DNA of 62,939 nucleotides from Cupriavidus campinensis (GTDB lineage Bacteria > Pseudomonadota > Gammaproteobacteria > Burkholderiales > Burkholderiaceae): positions 1 through 62,939 of the forward strand of contig NZ_CAJPVH010000031.1 of assembly GCF_905397395.1 (NCBI RefSeq). Reading direction: 5' to 3'. Positions within the stretch are counted from its first letter, which is position 1, and every line of letters begins with the position of its first letter. Positions 18,089 to 25,383 of this stretch are shown here, one piece after another. Both the position numbers and the translations under genes were made by a program. The notes under the pieces were generated by a model. It did no database searches. It saw nothing but the letters and a program-made list of their open reading frames with translations, and had not been told where the DNA came from.

Positions 18089-18122
18089 GTGGAATAAACC
18101 TAGAAATACGAGGAGTCTTGCC

Positions 18123-18818
18123 GTGGAATTGTTGTCGAGCAGCGCATTCTGGATTGCGCTGGGATCCATCATCCTGACCAATATCGTGCTGTCCGGCGAC
18201 AACGCCGTGGTGATCGCGCTCGCCTCGCGCAACCTGCCGCCGGCCCAGCAGAAGAAAGCCATTTTCTGGGGCAGTGCCGCCGCCATCATCATGCGGGTGG
18301 TGCTGACCGTGGCGGCCGTGAAGCTGCTGACGCTGCCGTACCTGAAGATCGTCGGCGCCATCCTGCTGGTCTACATCGGCGTGCAACTGCTGACCGGCGA
18401 TGACGACGAGGAAGGCCACGACGCCAAGGACAACATCTGGCAAGCCATCCGCACCATCCTGATTGCCGACCTGGTGATGTCGCTGGACAACGTGGTGGCC
18501 GTGGCCGCCGCCGCCCAGAAGGGCCCCGAGGGCAGCCAGCTGATGCTGCTGGTGCTGGGCCTGGGCCTGTCGATTCCGCTGATCGTGTTCGGCAGCACCA
18601 TCCTGCTGAAGGTGATGGAGCGCTTCCCGATCATCATCGTGCTGGGCGCCGCGCTGCTGGGCTACCTGGCCGGCGAGATGCTGGTGAGCGATCCCGTGGA
18701 CGCCGAGTGGTTCCAGGTACATGTGCCGCACGCCCATCTGGTGTTTGGCGTGGTGGGGGCCGTGCTGGTGGTGCTGGTGGGCAAGCTGCTCAAGCGCCGG
18801 AGCGCGCAGGTGGCCTGA
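18123..18818 (+). CDS. TerC-family membrane protein (putative metal-ion exporter)
   Basis: A GTG start at 18123 is preceded by GAGGAG, and the product is 231 residues. About seven hydrophobic segments carry the two family signatures NIVLSGDNAVVIALA (20-34) and LVMSLDNVVAVAAAA, with intramembrane aspartates. An acidic loop (DDDEEGHDAKD, about 93-103) lies between them. TerC/Alx-type proteins are linked to manganese export and metal loading of secreted proteins; the role here is inferred. A strong terminator follows. Confidence 0.9.
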   Translation: MELLSSSAFWIALGSIILTNIVLSGDNAVVIALASRNLPPAQQKKAIFWGSAAAIIMRVVLTVAAVKLLTLPYLKIVGAILLVYIGVQLLTGDDDEEGHDAKDNIWQAIRTILIADLVMSLDNVVAVAAAAQKGPEGSQLMLLVLGLGLSIPLIVFGSTILLKVMERFPIIIVLGAALLGYLAGEMLVSDPVDAEWFQVHVPHAHLVFGVVGAVLVVLVGKLLKRRSAQVA

Positions 18819-18849
18819 CACCCCTGACTCGCAGTCTCGTATTGCCTGA

Positions 18850-18880
18850 AACGGGCGGCCGATCTGGCCGCCCGTTTTTC
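18850..18880 (+). terminator. Terminator after the terC gene
   Basis: ACGGGCGGCC (18851-18860) and GGCCGCCCGT (18866-18875) form a perfect 10-bp stem with a 5-nt loop, followed by TTTTCTTT. Confidence 0.92.
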
Positions 18881-18946
18881 TTTGGTGGCGCCGGCGCAAC
18901 AGCGCCCTGTAGGCGCCCACGCCACGAATTCCTGCGGATTTCCAAG

Positions 18947-18972
18947 CAATTCCCACAAGCCTGTGGGAATTG
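18947..18972. promoter_or_regulatory. Perfect 11-bp inverted repeat upstream of the pilin array
   Basis: CAATTCCCACA (18947-18957), loop AGCC, TGTGGGAATTG (18962-18972). It is AT-richer than its surroundings and has no T tract after it, so a protein-binding dyad or mRNA hairpin is more likely than a terminator. It lies 107 bp before the first pilin start. Confidence 0.6.
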
Positions 18973-19078
18973 TCGGAGATCAATCGGAGCAGGGGGCTGA
19001 CCTCCCGATCATGGGTGCCGTGCCGGTGCGCAACGCCGCGCGGCACGGACATCAACCATCACCATGAAAAGGGTCAAT

Positions 19079-19579
19079 ATGCAACGCAAGCCTTACGCAC
19101 GCCGCCATCGCGGCTTCACGCTGATCGAACTGATGATCGTGGTGGCGATCATCGGCATCCTCGCCGGGGTGGCCATTCCGCAGTACCAGGACTACGTGGC
19201 GCGCTCGCAGTTCGCCGAGGGACTGAGCCTGGCGTCAGGGCAGAAGCCGGCGGTGATCGAAACGTTCTCGTACGGCGGCACCTGCCCCAGCAACGCCAGC
19301 GGGGCGGCGGACGGGATTCCGCTGGCGACCAGCATCGCCGGGACGTACATCAAGAGCGTGGTCACGGGCGGCACCCCCACGGCGGCGGGCGGCTGCACCA
19401 TCGTCGCCAACTTCAAGGACGCTGGCATCGCCAAGGGGCTGGTCGGCAAGTCCCTGACGCTGCGCATGACCGGCGCGGACCAGGGTGCCGTGGCGTGGCA
19501 GTGCGAATCGGGCGCTGAACGGAAGTACCTGCCCAAGGCGTGCAGCCACGTGGCGGCGGCTGCGGCGGCGCCGGCCTGA
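19079..19579 (+). CDS. Type IV pilin-like protein, four-cysteine paralogue 1
   Basis: The ATG at 19079 is preceded by AAAAGGGTCAAT; an ATG 15 bp upstream lacks a ribosome-binding site. A 12-residue basic leader ends in Gly before [17 protein letters not shown], the prepilin peptidase site, and the +5 Glu is present. The mature protein is about 154 residues. It has four cysteines (GTCPS, GGCTI, WQCES, KACSH) rather than the usual two and ends in an Ala-rich tail. It shares the [14 protein letters not shown] block with the next two paralogues. It may be a minor or alternative pilin. Confidence 0.88.
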   Translation: MQRKPYARRHRGFTLIELMIVVAIIGILAGVAIPQYQDYVARSQFAEGLSLASGQKPAVIETFSYGGTCPSNASGAADGIPLATSIAGTYIKSVVTGGTPTAAGGCTIVANFKDAGIAKGLVGKSLTLRMTGADQGAVAWQCESGAERKYLPKACSHVAAAAAAPA

Positions 19580-19787
19580 TCTGATGACGGCGGCTGACCG
19601 CGGGTGAGACCGCTCCCATCCTCGGTCAGCATCGAAAAAATCGGGCTGAAATGCGCTAATTCTGGTGCATTTCCATCAGAGTGAATCAACGTCCGGCGGC
19701 TTGCGCGCGATCAAATTCATGGCGCGCAGCCCGCCACAGCATACGACCCCAGTCATCGCGTCGATGACGACAACCAAAGGGGGTCCT

Positions 19788-20315
19788 ATGCAACACACCA
19801 ACACCTATCCACGGCGGCTTGGCCGTCTTGTGCGCCGGGCCACGCGCGCCGGCTTCACGCTGATCGAACTGATGATCGTGGTGGCGATCATCGGCATTCT
19901 GGCCAGCCTTGCCATTCCGCAGTACCGCGACTACGTGGGGCGGGCCCAGTTTGCCGAGGCGCTGACGCTGGCGTCCGGCCTCAAGACGTCGCTGGTGGAG
20001 GCGTACGTGAGTTCCGGATCGTGCCCGGACAACAAGACCGCCAACAACTCCGGGCTGCCCCTGAGTTCGACCATCAATGGCCGTTACGTGGCATCGGTGG
20101 AAACCAAGGCCAATGGCGTGGTGGGTGACGCCGGCGGGTGTGTGATCACCGCCAGGTTCAGGAACGATGTGTCGCAGGCGCTGGCCGGCAAGCATGTGGA
20201 GTTGGAGCTGAAGGGCTCCGAGGGCTCGTTCACCTGGGACTGCTTCTCCAACGTGGACCACAAGCTGATGCCGAAGTCCTGCAGCGTGCGGGGATCGAGC
20301 TCGACCCCGGCCTGA
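19788..20315 (+). CDS. Type IV pilin-like protein, four-cysteine paralogue 2
   Basis: The ATG at 19788 follows AAAGGGGGTCCT, and the product is 175 residues. A long 22-residue leader rich in Arg ends in Gly before [10 protein letters not shown]. Four cysteines (GSCPD, GGCVI, WDCFS, KSCSV) align with those of paralogue 1, and the GRAQFAEALTLASG block is shared. It is separated from paralogue 1 by 208 bp but from paralogue 3 by only 11 bp, so paralogues 2 and 3 are cotranscribed. Confidence 0.88.
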   Translation: MQHTNTYPRRLGRLVRRATRAGFTLIELMIVVAIIGILASLAIPQYRDYVGRAQFAEALTLASGLKTSLVEAYVSSGSCPDNKTANNSGLPLSSTINGRYVASVETKANGVVGDAGGCVITARFRNDVSQALAGKHVELELKGSEGSFTWDCFSNVDHKLMPKSCSVRGSSSTPA

Positions 20316-20326
20316 GGCGGTGCGCC

Positions 20327-20851
20327 ATGGACTGCCGCAAGCTTCGTCCACGGCAGGCAGGCTTTTCACTGATCGAGCTGATGATCGTGGTGGCGATCAT
20401 CGGCATCCTGGCCAGCCTCGCCATGCCGCAGTACCGCGCCTATGTGGCGCGGGCCCAGTTTGCCGAGGGGCTGTACTTGCTGGGTGGGTTGAAGGTCTCG
20501 GTGTTGGAGACGTATGTGCTTTCCTCACAATGTCCCGACAACACCGGGGAGAACGATAGCGCCTTGCCGCCGGCTGCAACGATAAACGGAAAGTACGTGG
20601 AGCGCGTAGTTGCCCAGTCCATGGGCCAGATTTCAGATGGCGGCGGATGCTTTCTGCGGGCGTATTTCCGGGAGGATGCGTCGCCGCTGCTCCGGGGCAA
20701 GTTCGTGGAGCTTGAGCTGAGTGGGACCGGTAAGCAGTCCGAAGGCGGGTCTGGTGGAGGCGCGGCGTCTTGGGACTGTTATTCGAATGCTCGTGAAAAT
20801 GTGCGCCCGAAGGCATGTCGATATCGGTGGGGCTATACGCCCGAGCCATAA
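20327..20851 (+). CDS. Type IV pilin-like protein, four-cysteine paralogue 3
   Basis: The ATG at 20327 lies 11 bp after paralogue 2, whose TGAGG supplies both stop and ribosome-binding site. The 174-residue product has leader MDCRKLRPRQAG, then [10 protein letters not shown] with Ser at position +2 of the mature form. Four cysteines in the mature part (SQCPD, GGCFL, WDCYS, KACRY) match paralogues 1 and 2. A Gly/Ser insertion (SEGGSGGG) lies before WDC. The 3' half is AT-richer than its neighbours. Confidence 0.87.
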   Translation: MDCRKLRPRQAGFSLIELMIVVAIIGILASLAMPQYRAYVARAQFAEGLYLLGGLKVSVLETYVLSSQCPDNTGENDSALPPAATINGKYVERVVAQSMGQISDGGGCFLRAYFREDASPLLRGKFVELELSGTGKQSEGGSGGGAASWDCYSNARENVRPKACRYRWGYTPEP

Positions 20852-20903
20852 CCGTCGCGCCACCTGAAAGTGCAAAACTTTGGCAGTCCCCTAGACACAA
20901 AAT

Positions 20904-20962
20904 GTGACAAATTTTGTTGATTAGCCGTCCCTTGGAATCATAAATCGGCCAAATTTTGTCAC
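20904..20962. promoter_or_regulatory. Pair of inverted 13-bp sites upstream of the sigma-54 promoter (candidate PilR enhancers)
   Basis: GTGACAAATTTTG (20904-20916) and CAAATTTTGTCAC (20950-20962) are inverted copies with one centre mismatch, 46 bp apart. Each carries a TGTC/GACA core like known PilR boxes, and they lie 32-90 bp upstream of the -24 element. Confidence 0.6.
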
Positions 20963-20993
20963 TCCCCCATGAGATTATCGGCATTTGCCTGCC

Positions 20994-21009
20994 TGGCACA
21001 CTCCCTGCT
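20994..21009 (+). promoter_or_regulatory. Sigma-54 (RpoN) promoter of the major pilin gene
   Basis: TGGCAC-ACTCC-CTGCT matches the -24/-12 consensus TGGCAC-N5-TTGCT with one change. The GG and GC doublets have the required spacing. A start near 21020 leaves a leader of about 60 nt. RpoN/PilR control of pilA is well established in other genera. Confidence 0.8.
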
Positions 21010-21081
21010 TTAGGGGTAATGCATCACATGCAAGCAGATGTTTCTTTCTGTAACGAAAATCTCATCGAGGGGTCAATCCTT

Positions 21082-21579
21082 ATGCAACGGGTACAACAAA
21101 TCAAAAAACTGGGCCGCCAAGCTCAGAAGGGTTTCACGCTGATCGAACTGATGATCGTGGTTGCGATCATCGGTATTCTGGCTGCTATCGCGATTCCGCA
21201 GTACCAGGATTACACCGCGCGTACGCAAGTAGCGCGTGCCGTCAGCGAAATGGGTTCGTACAAGACAGCATTTGAAGATCGTCTCAGCAATGGCGCCGCA
21301 GTTGCCGACTTGGCTGCTGTCGGCTATGTGGCCTCGAGCCTGTACGCTGATCCTGCTGTGCCTGCCGCTGTGGATACGGGTGCGTTCATTTGGACGTCTA
21401 CGCTGGCCACGGGTGGTAACCCGGCTAAGACCGCCAGCGCTTCTGTCGTGGGCGCTACGATCAACTGGCAACGTCAAGCTGCAGGCAACTGGCACTGCTT
21501 CGTAACCGCCGGCACGAATGCCGGTTGGAAGGACTCGTATGCACCGAGCGGTTGCCCGGTCGGCGCTGCATTGCCCTAA
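21082..21579 (+). CDS. pilA: Type IV major pilin
   Basis: The ATG at 21082 gives 165 residues. The 17-residue leader [17 protein letters not shown] precedes [33 protein letters not shown], the canonical major-pilin N-terminus with +5 Glu. Only two cysteines are present in the mature protein, in WHCFV and SGCPV near the C-terminus. They form the classic D-region loop, unlike the three upstream paralogues. It has its own sigma-54 promoter and is followed by a terminator, fitting a highly expressed monocistronic pilA. Codon use is less GC-biased than in neighbouring genes. Confidence 0.93.
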   Translation: MQRVQQIKKLGRQAQKGFTLIELMIVVAIIGILAAIAIPQYQDYTARTQVARAVSEMGSYKTAFEDRLSNGAAVADLAAVGYVASSLYADPAVPAAVDTGAFIWTSTLATGGNPAKTASASVVGATINWQRQAAGNWHCFVTAGTNAGWKDSYAPSGCPVGAALP

Positions 21580-21630
21580 TTGCAGCAGTTGCAACATGCC
21601 ATCAGCGAGCCTTTCCCTCGCCTGATGCTG

Positions 21631-21657
21631 GAAAAAGCGCCTTCGGGCGCTTTTTCT
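21631..21657 (+). terminator. Terminator after pilA
   Basis: GAAAAAGCGCC, a TTCG tetraloop, then GGCGCTTTTTC and TTTT make a near-ideal intrinsic terminator 51 bp past the pilA stop. Confidence 0.93.
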
Positions 21658-21716
21658 TTTCCTGCTTCCGTAAGCCGCCAAGCTATCATGGCGCCTTTCC
21701 TTCCCCTCGCGCCCGC

Positions 21717-23501
21717 ATGCCGCCTTCCAGGGCTTTGCTTCCGGGGTCGGCGATCATCGCCGCCTTTACCCTCCCGCTGCTGGTTTCGAAGCACACGCTT
21801 CCGCTCGCCACCTTTTATGGCGAATGGACGGCCGGCGTGCTCGGCGTTGCGCTGGTCTGCCTGCTGGCCTTTCGGCGTTCGCCAGACACCCCCCAAGTCC
21901 CCTGGATCGTCCTGCTGCCGCTCTGGCTGATCCTGACGACAATCATCCAGTCTGCCGCCGGCATGGCCGATATCACCGGCAGCCGCTTCACCACCCAGGT
22001 CGTCCTCGCCCTCGGCGCTGCCATGATGTTCGCCGCGTGGCGTCTCGGGCAGGGATTTTCCACCGAGGAACGGGCCGAGATTGTCGATGCCATCGCCATC
22101 ACCTTCCTCGCTGCCGGGCTGCTCGGCACGCTGGCGCAGTGGATCCAGGTCTTCCATATGGAAGACCAGATGTTCGGCCTCGTTTCGGAATATTTCTACG
22201 ACACCAACCGCCGGCTGTGGGGCAACCTGAACCAGCCCAACCATCAGGCGACGATCCACGGCTTTGGCCTCGTTGCCGCGATCTGGCTGGCGCGGCGGGC
22301 GCGGATTGGGTTTGCGGCGTGGCTGGCCGCCGTGCTGCTGCTCGAGTCGGGCATCGCGCTGACCGGCTCGCGCACCGGCCTTGTCCACGTTGGGCTGGCC
22401 GCCATCTATGCCCTGATCGCCGCCGCCATGGCGCGCGGCGAGCGGCGCGGCCCGAATCCGATGGCGCGTCCGCCCGGTCTGGTGCTTGCCGCCGTGCTGC
22501 TGATCGTCGGCATCGTGGTGCTGCAACCGGTCATCAAGAGCGCCGGTCAGGCGTTCGATTGGCGATTATTCGATACCGTCGCGCAACTGAAGGCCGGCGA
22601 TCAGGTCTCGGCGCGCGGCGCGCTTTGGGCGCATGCCATCGCCATGTTCCGCTCGCATCCGCTGCTGGGCGTGGGCTACGGGGAGTTCGGCTGGGCGCAG
22701 TTCCAGCAGATGTCGCAACTGCGCGTGACGGCGGAGATGTCCCTGCACGCTCACAACGCCGTGCTCGATCTGCTGGCGAAGACCGGTTTGATGGGCACGG
22801 CGGGCGTCGGTGTGCTGCTCATGGCGTGGCTCTGGCGCGTGGTGCGAAGCCGGCTGTGGCGCGCGGCGTCGGCGGAGCGGCCGCAGACCGTGGTGATCCT
22901 GCTCTGGCTGGCGATGGTCGGCGCGCACTCGATGCTCGAATACCCGCTCCACTACCTCTACTTCTTCCTGCCGTTCTGTTTCCTGCTGGGATGGCTGGAG
23001 CCGGCCGGCTTCGGCAAATGGCGAGTCCCCAAGCCGGTGCCGATGGTCATCGGCATCGCCTTCGTCGCGCTCTCGGCCATCGTCCTGACCACGCTCTGGC
23101 AGGACTACCGCCGCGTGGAAGCGCGCGAGTATGCGAGCGATGAACGGCGCGATGGCCTGCCGATGCCGCGCCACTGGTTCCGCCAGCACGCCGCGTCGGA
23201 GGCCATCGAGCGGACCATCATCACGGCCCAGAATGCCGCCGAATTGCTACCCGCGCACCTCGATGCACTGCACCTGCTGCCCACCCCGAACCTGATCGGC
23301 CGCACCGCGTGGCTGCTGGCGCTGACCGGCCAGCCGGAGCGCGCGCGGCTGTGGATGGATCGCCTGCGCTATTACTATCAGGGCGACGAAACCGCGCAGT
23401 TCAACACGCTGGACAACGCCTGCGACGAAACGGCCGAGGCGCACCGTCCGCGCGACTTCTGCGCCTGGGTGCGCGTGCGCGCCCGCCAGGGCCACGGCTG
23501 A
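21717..23501 (+). CDS. pglL: PglL-family O-oligosaccharyltransferase (Wzy-like), probable pilin glycosylase
   Basis: The start at ATG 21717 gives 594 residues. About eleven membrane segments are followed by a soluble C-terminal region (about 460-594). The PglL-type motif LNQPNHQA (171-178) is present. The Wzy_C region includes RSHPLLGVGYGEFGWAQF (about 312-329) and the catalytic-loop LHAHNAVLDLLAKTG (343-357, H344 and H346). PglL enzymes transfer undecaprenyl-linked glycans to Ser/Thr of periplasmic proteins such as pilins. The position just after pilA supports this over an O-antigen ligase or polymerase role. Confidence 0.87.
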   Translation: MPPSRALLPGSAIIAAFTLPLLVSKHTLPLATFYGEWTAGVLGVALVCLLAFRRSPDTPQVPWIVLLPLWLILTTIIQSAAGMADITGSRFTTQVVLALGAAMMFAAWRLGQGFSTEERAEIVDAIAITFLAAGLLGTLAQWIQVFHMEDQMFGLVSEYFYDTNRRLWGNLNQPNHQATIHGFGLVAAIWLARRARIGFAAWLAAVLLLESGIALTGSRTGLVHVGLAAIYALIAAAMARGERRGPNPMARPPGLVLAAVLLIVGIVVLQPVIKSAGQAFDWRLFDTVAQLKAGDQVSARGALWAHAIAMFRSHPLLGVGYGEFGWAQFQQMSQLRVTAEMSLHAHNAVLDLLAKTGLMGTAGVGVLLMAWLWRVVRSRLWRAASAERPQTVVILLWLAMVGAHSMLEYPLHYLYFFLPFCFLLGWLEPAGFGKWRVPKPVPMVIGIAFVALSAIVLTTLWQDYRRVEAREYASDERRDGLPMPRHWFRQHAASEAIERTIITAQNAAELLPAHLDALHLLPTPNLIGRTAWLLALTGQPERARLWMDRLRYYYQGDETAQFNTLDNACDETAEAHRPRDFCAWVRVRARQGHG

Positions 23502-23528
23502 GCGCAAACCCAGCCAAGGCCGAAGCCG

Positions 23529-24053
23529 TCAGCGCACGTAGCCGGGCGGCGGAGGCGGGGGATAGTAGGGCTGGTAGTTCGGCGGCGGCGTCGCGTAGCT
23601 GGAGGCACGCGGCGAGGACACCATCTGGCCGTACACCGGCACGCGGTTGCCGCTGGCGTACATGCACTGGACGTAGGCGGCGTCGTACTGCCGTTGCGAG
23701 CCATATCCCGCGTTATACGAGTTGCCGGCCCCCACGGCAGCGCCGGTGAGCAGGCCCACGCCGGCCCCGACGGCCGCACCCGAACCCCCGTCGAATGCCG
23801 CTCCGGCCGCCGCGCCGAGCGCCGTGCCGATGGCCGCGCTGCCCACGGCGGCCGTGTTCGACGCCTGCTGGGCGCTCACCCCGCCCACCTGGCCGAGCGC
23901 GAACTGGCGGCAGTTGTAGTCATCGCCACGGAACTGGTCGAAGGTCTTGCCGGTGCCCGGCAGCGCCATCACGCTCGGGCCGGACGGCATGACCGCGCAG
24001 GCGCCAAGGCCCAGCGTGCCAGCCAGCAACAGGGGAACGAGGCGCAGATTCAT
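23529..24053 (-). CDS. Glycine-zipper outer-membrane lipoprotein
   Basis: The 174-residue product has a lipoprotein signal with lipobox LGAC, modified Cys19. A central Gly/Ala-rich glycine-zipper stretch (about 60-112) has repeated GAAxG/GxxxG spacing typical of membrane-inserting helices. The tail is Pro/Tyr-rich with six consecutive prolines. Its start overlaps the upstream gene stop (ATGA). It converges with pglL across 27 bp. A structural or stress-related envelope role is likely, but no specific function is known. Confidence 0.8.
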   Translation of the reverse strand: MNLRLVPLLLAGTLGLGACAVMPSGPSVMALPGTGKTFDQFRGDDYNCRQFALGQVGGVSAQQASNTAAVGSAAIGTALGAAAGAAFDGGSGAAVGAGVGLLTGAAVGAGNSYNAGYGSQRQYDAAYVQCMYASGNRVPVYGQMVSSPRASSYATPPPNYQPYYPPPPPPGYVR

Positions 24054-24544
24054 GACGTCGCTCCCGGAACATGGCCCTGCGGCGTGGTGGACGAAGACGG
24101 CGTGGGCGGCACCCGCTGCCAGCCGGTGGGACACTCGCGGACGTAGGGGTAGAAGCCCTCGGGCGAGTCGCAGTGGTACCACCAGGCGTTCGGCGAGTCA
24201 TTCGGCGCGCCGCTGGCCGATGGCGCGGGCACCGGATTGCCATCCGCGCCCTGTTCGATGTACTGCGGCGGATTCGGCGCCGGCACCGCGACGACGGCGG
24301 GCGGATAGTAGCCCGGCGCGTAGTACGGGCCGTAGGCATAGGGACCCCACCCTGGACCCCACCCTGGACCCCAGCCTGGACCCCAGCCGGGTCCCCATCC
24401 CCCCCAGCCCGGTCCCACGTAGACGCCCACGCCCACGCGCGAGCGCCCGTGGTAGTGCCCGCCGGCGATGGCCGATGTGCTGACGGCGGCCGTGGCCACC
24501 GCCGCGAAAGCCAGGGCGATCTGGCAAAGCTTGCGCCCGTTCAT
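24050..24544 (-). CDS. Secreted Gly/Pro/Trp-repeat protein
   Basis: The 164-residue protein has a signal peptide (cut near SAIAG, residue 28). A run of GWGP repeats (about 47-68) is encoded by a 12-bp DNA repeat, and a Tyr/Pro-rich stretch follows. The C-terminal module WWYHCDSPEGFYPYVRECPTGW has paired cysteines and occurs in many Burkholderiales envelope proteins. It is translationally coupled to the glycine-zipper lipoprotein downstream. The function is unknown. Confidence 0.78.
   Translation of the reverse strand: MNGRKLCQIALAFAAVATAAVSTSAIAGGHYHGRSRVGVGVYVGPGWGGWGPGWGPGWGPGWGPGWGPYAYGPYYAPGYYPPAVVAVPAPNPPQYIEQGADGNPVPAPSASGAPNDSPNAWWYHCDSPEGFYPYVRECPTGWQRVPPTPSSSTTPQGHVPGATS
24345..24400. 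repeat. 12-bp tandem repeat coding for GWGP units
   Basis: Units CCCCACCCTGGA (two identical copies), CCCCAGCCTGGA, CCCCAGCCGGGT and a partial fifth follow directly. The unit is a multiple of three, so copy changes would keep the frame. Confidence 0.85.
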
Positions 24545-24795
24545 GATGTGTACCCCTACCCAATGTGCTGCATGCGTGCCGGCGACATCCCGAAAGCGGC
24601 GTTTCCGGCGTTGCGGCCTGTTACCTAACCCTCAACGCTCGACCCGCCCGATCCGTGGACGGGCGGCGTCGTGCCTTGCTGGTAATTCAATACCAATTTT
24701 CCGGAAGTGGCGCCGGCGCGGGGGGCTTGGAAATGCGGCGTTACCTTTATTACGGGCGGGACAACGGGGGACAATGGGGGGCACGGGGCGACAAA

Positions 24796-25272
24796 TCAGC
24801 CCGCCACCCAGTCCCCCGACTTCCCGCCATGCTTCTCCAGCAGCTTCACGTTGCCGATCACCATGCCCCGGTCCACCGCCTTGCACATGTCGTAGATGGT
24901 CAGCAGGGCCACCTGCACGCCGGTCAGCGCCTCCATCTCCACCCCGGTCTGGCCGTGGGTTTCGGTGCGCACCACGCAGGCGATAGTGGAGCTGGGCCCG
25001 TCCAGCGCGAAATCGACGGCCACCTTGGTCAGGCCGATGGGATGGCAGAGGGGGATCAGGTCGGACGTGCGCTTGGTCGCCATGATCGCGGCCACCCGGG
25101 CGATGCCGAGCACGTCGCCCTTCTTGGCGGTGCCGTCGCGCACCAGCGCGAAGGTGTCCGGCAGCATGGTGATGGTGCCGGTGGCCACCGCCACGCGATG
25201 GGTGCTGGCCTTGTTGCCGACATCGACCATATGGGCTTGTCCGGCGGCGTCGAAGTGGGTGAGTTGGCTCAT
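24796..25272 (-). CDS. moaC: Cyclic pyranopterin monophosphate synthase
   Basis: The ATG at 25272 gives 158 residues, the normal MoaC length. Signature blocks are [29 protein letters not shown] and [13 protein letters not shown], with the catalytic Lys of [10 protein letters not shown] near the C-terminus. It makes cyclic pyranopterin monophosphate in molybdenum-cofactor synthesis. Such cofactor would be required by the molybdenum hydroxylase at the left edge. It is divergent from bepA. The 251-bp stretch 24545-24795 holds only a GC hairpin near 24645-24672 and no gene. Confidence 0.97.
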   Translation of the reverse strand: MSQLTHFDAAGQAHMVDVGNKASTHRVAVATGTITMLPDTFALVRDGTAKKGDVLGIARVAAIMATKRTSDLIPLCHPIGLTKVAVDFALDGPSSTIACVVRTETHGQTGVEMEALTGVQVALLTIYDMCKAVDRGMVIGNVKLLEKHGGKSGDWVAG

Positions 25273-25383
25273 GGCGTCAGAATTCGAGGGATCAAATAGC
25301 GCTCGTCGCAATCCGGGAAGGCAACGCGAGGCAAGGGGTCTGCCGGATTGGGAACGCGCGGCGGAGGCCGCTATCATAGCAAT

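Noticed and set aside
17941..18122. yybP-ykoY manganese riboswitch before terC
   Set aside because: The conserved yybP-ykoY core elements are not visible; only generic stem-loops are, so it is listed as an unassigned leader.
15501..19055. A 1184-codon minus-strand open frame opposite sucC, sucD and terC
   Set aside because: It runs antisense through three well-supported genes and their terminators, and its composition is that of a GC-driven shadow.
24545..24795. Terminator for moaC at the GC hairpin near 24645-24672
   Set aside because: The hairpin lies about 125 bp past the moaC stop and has no T tract on the minus strand.
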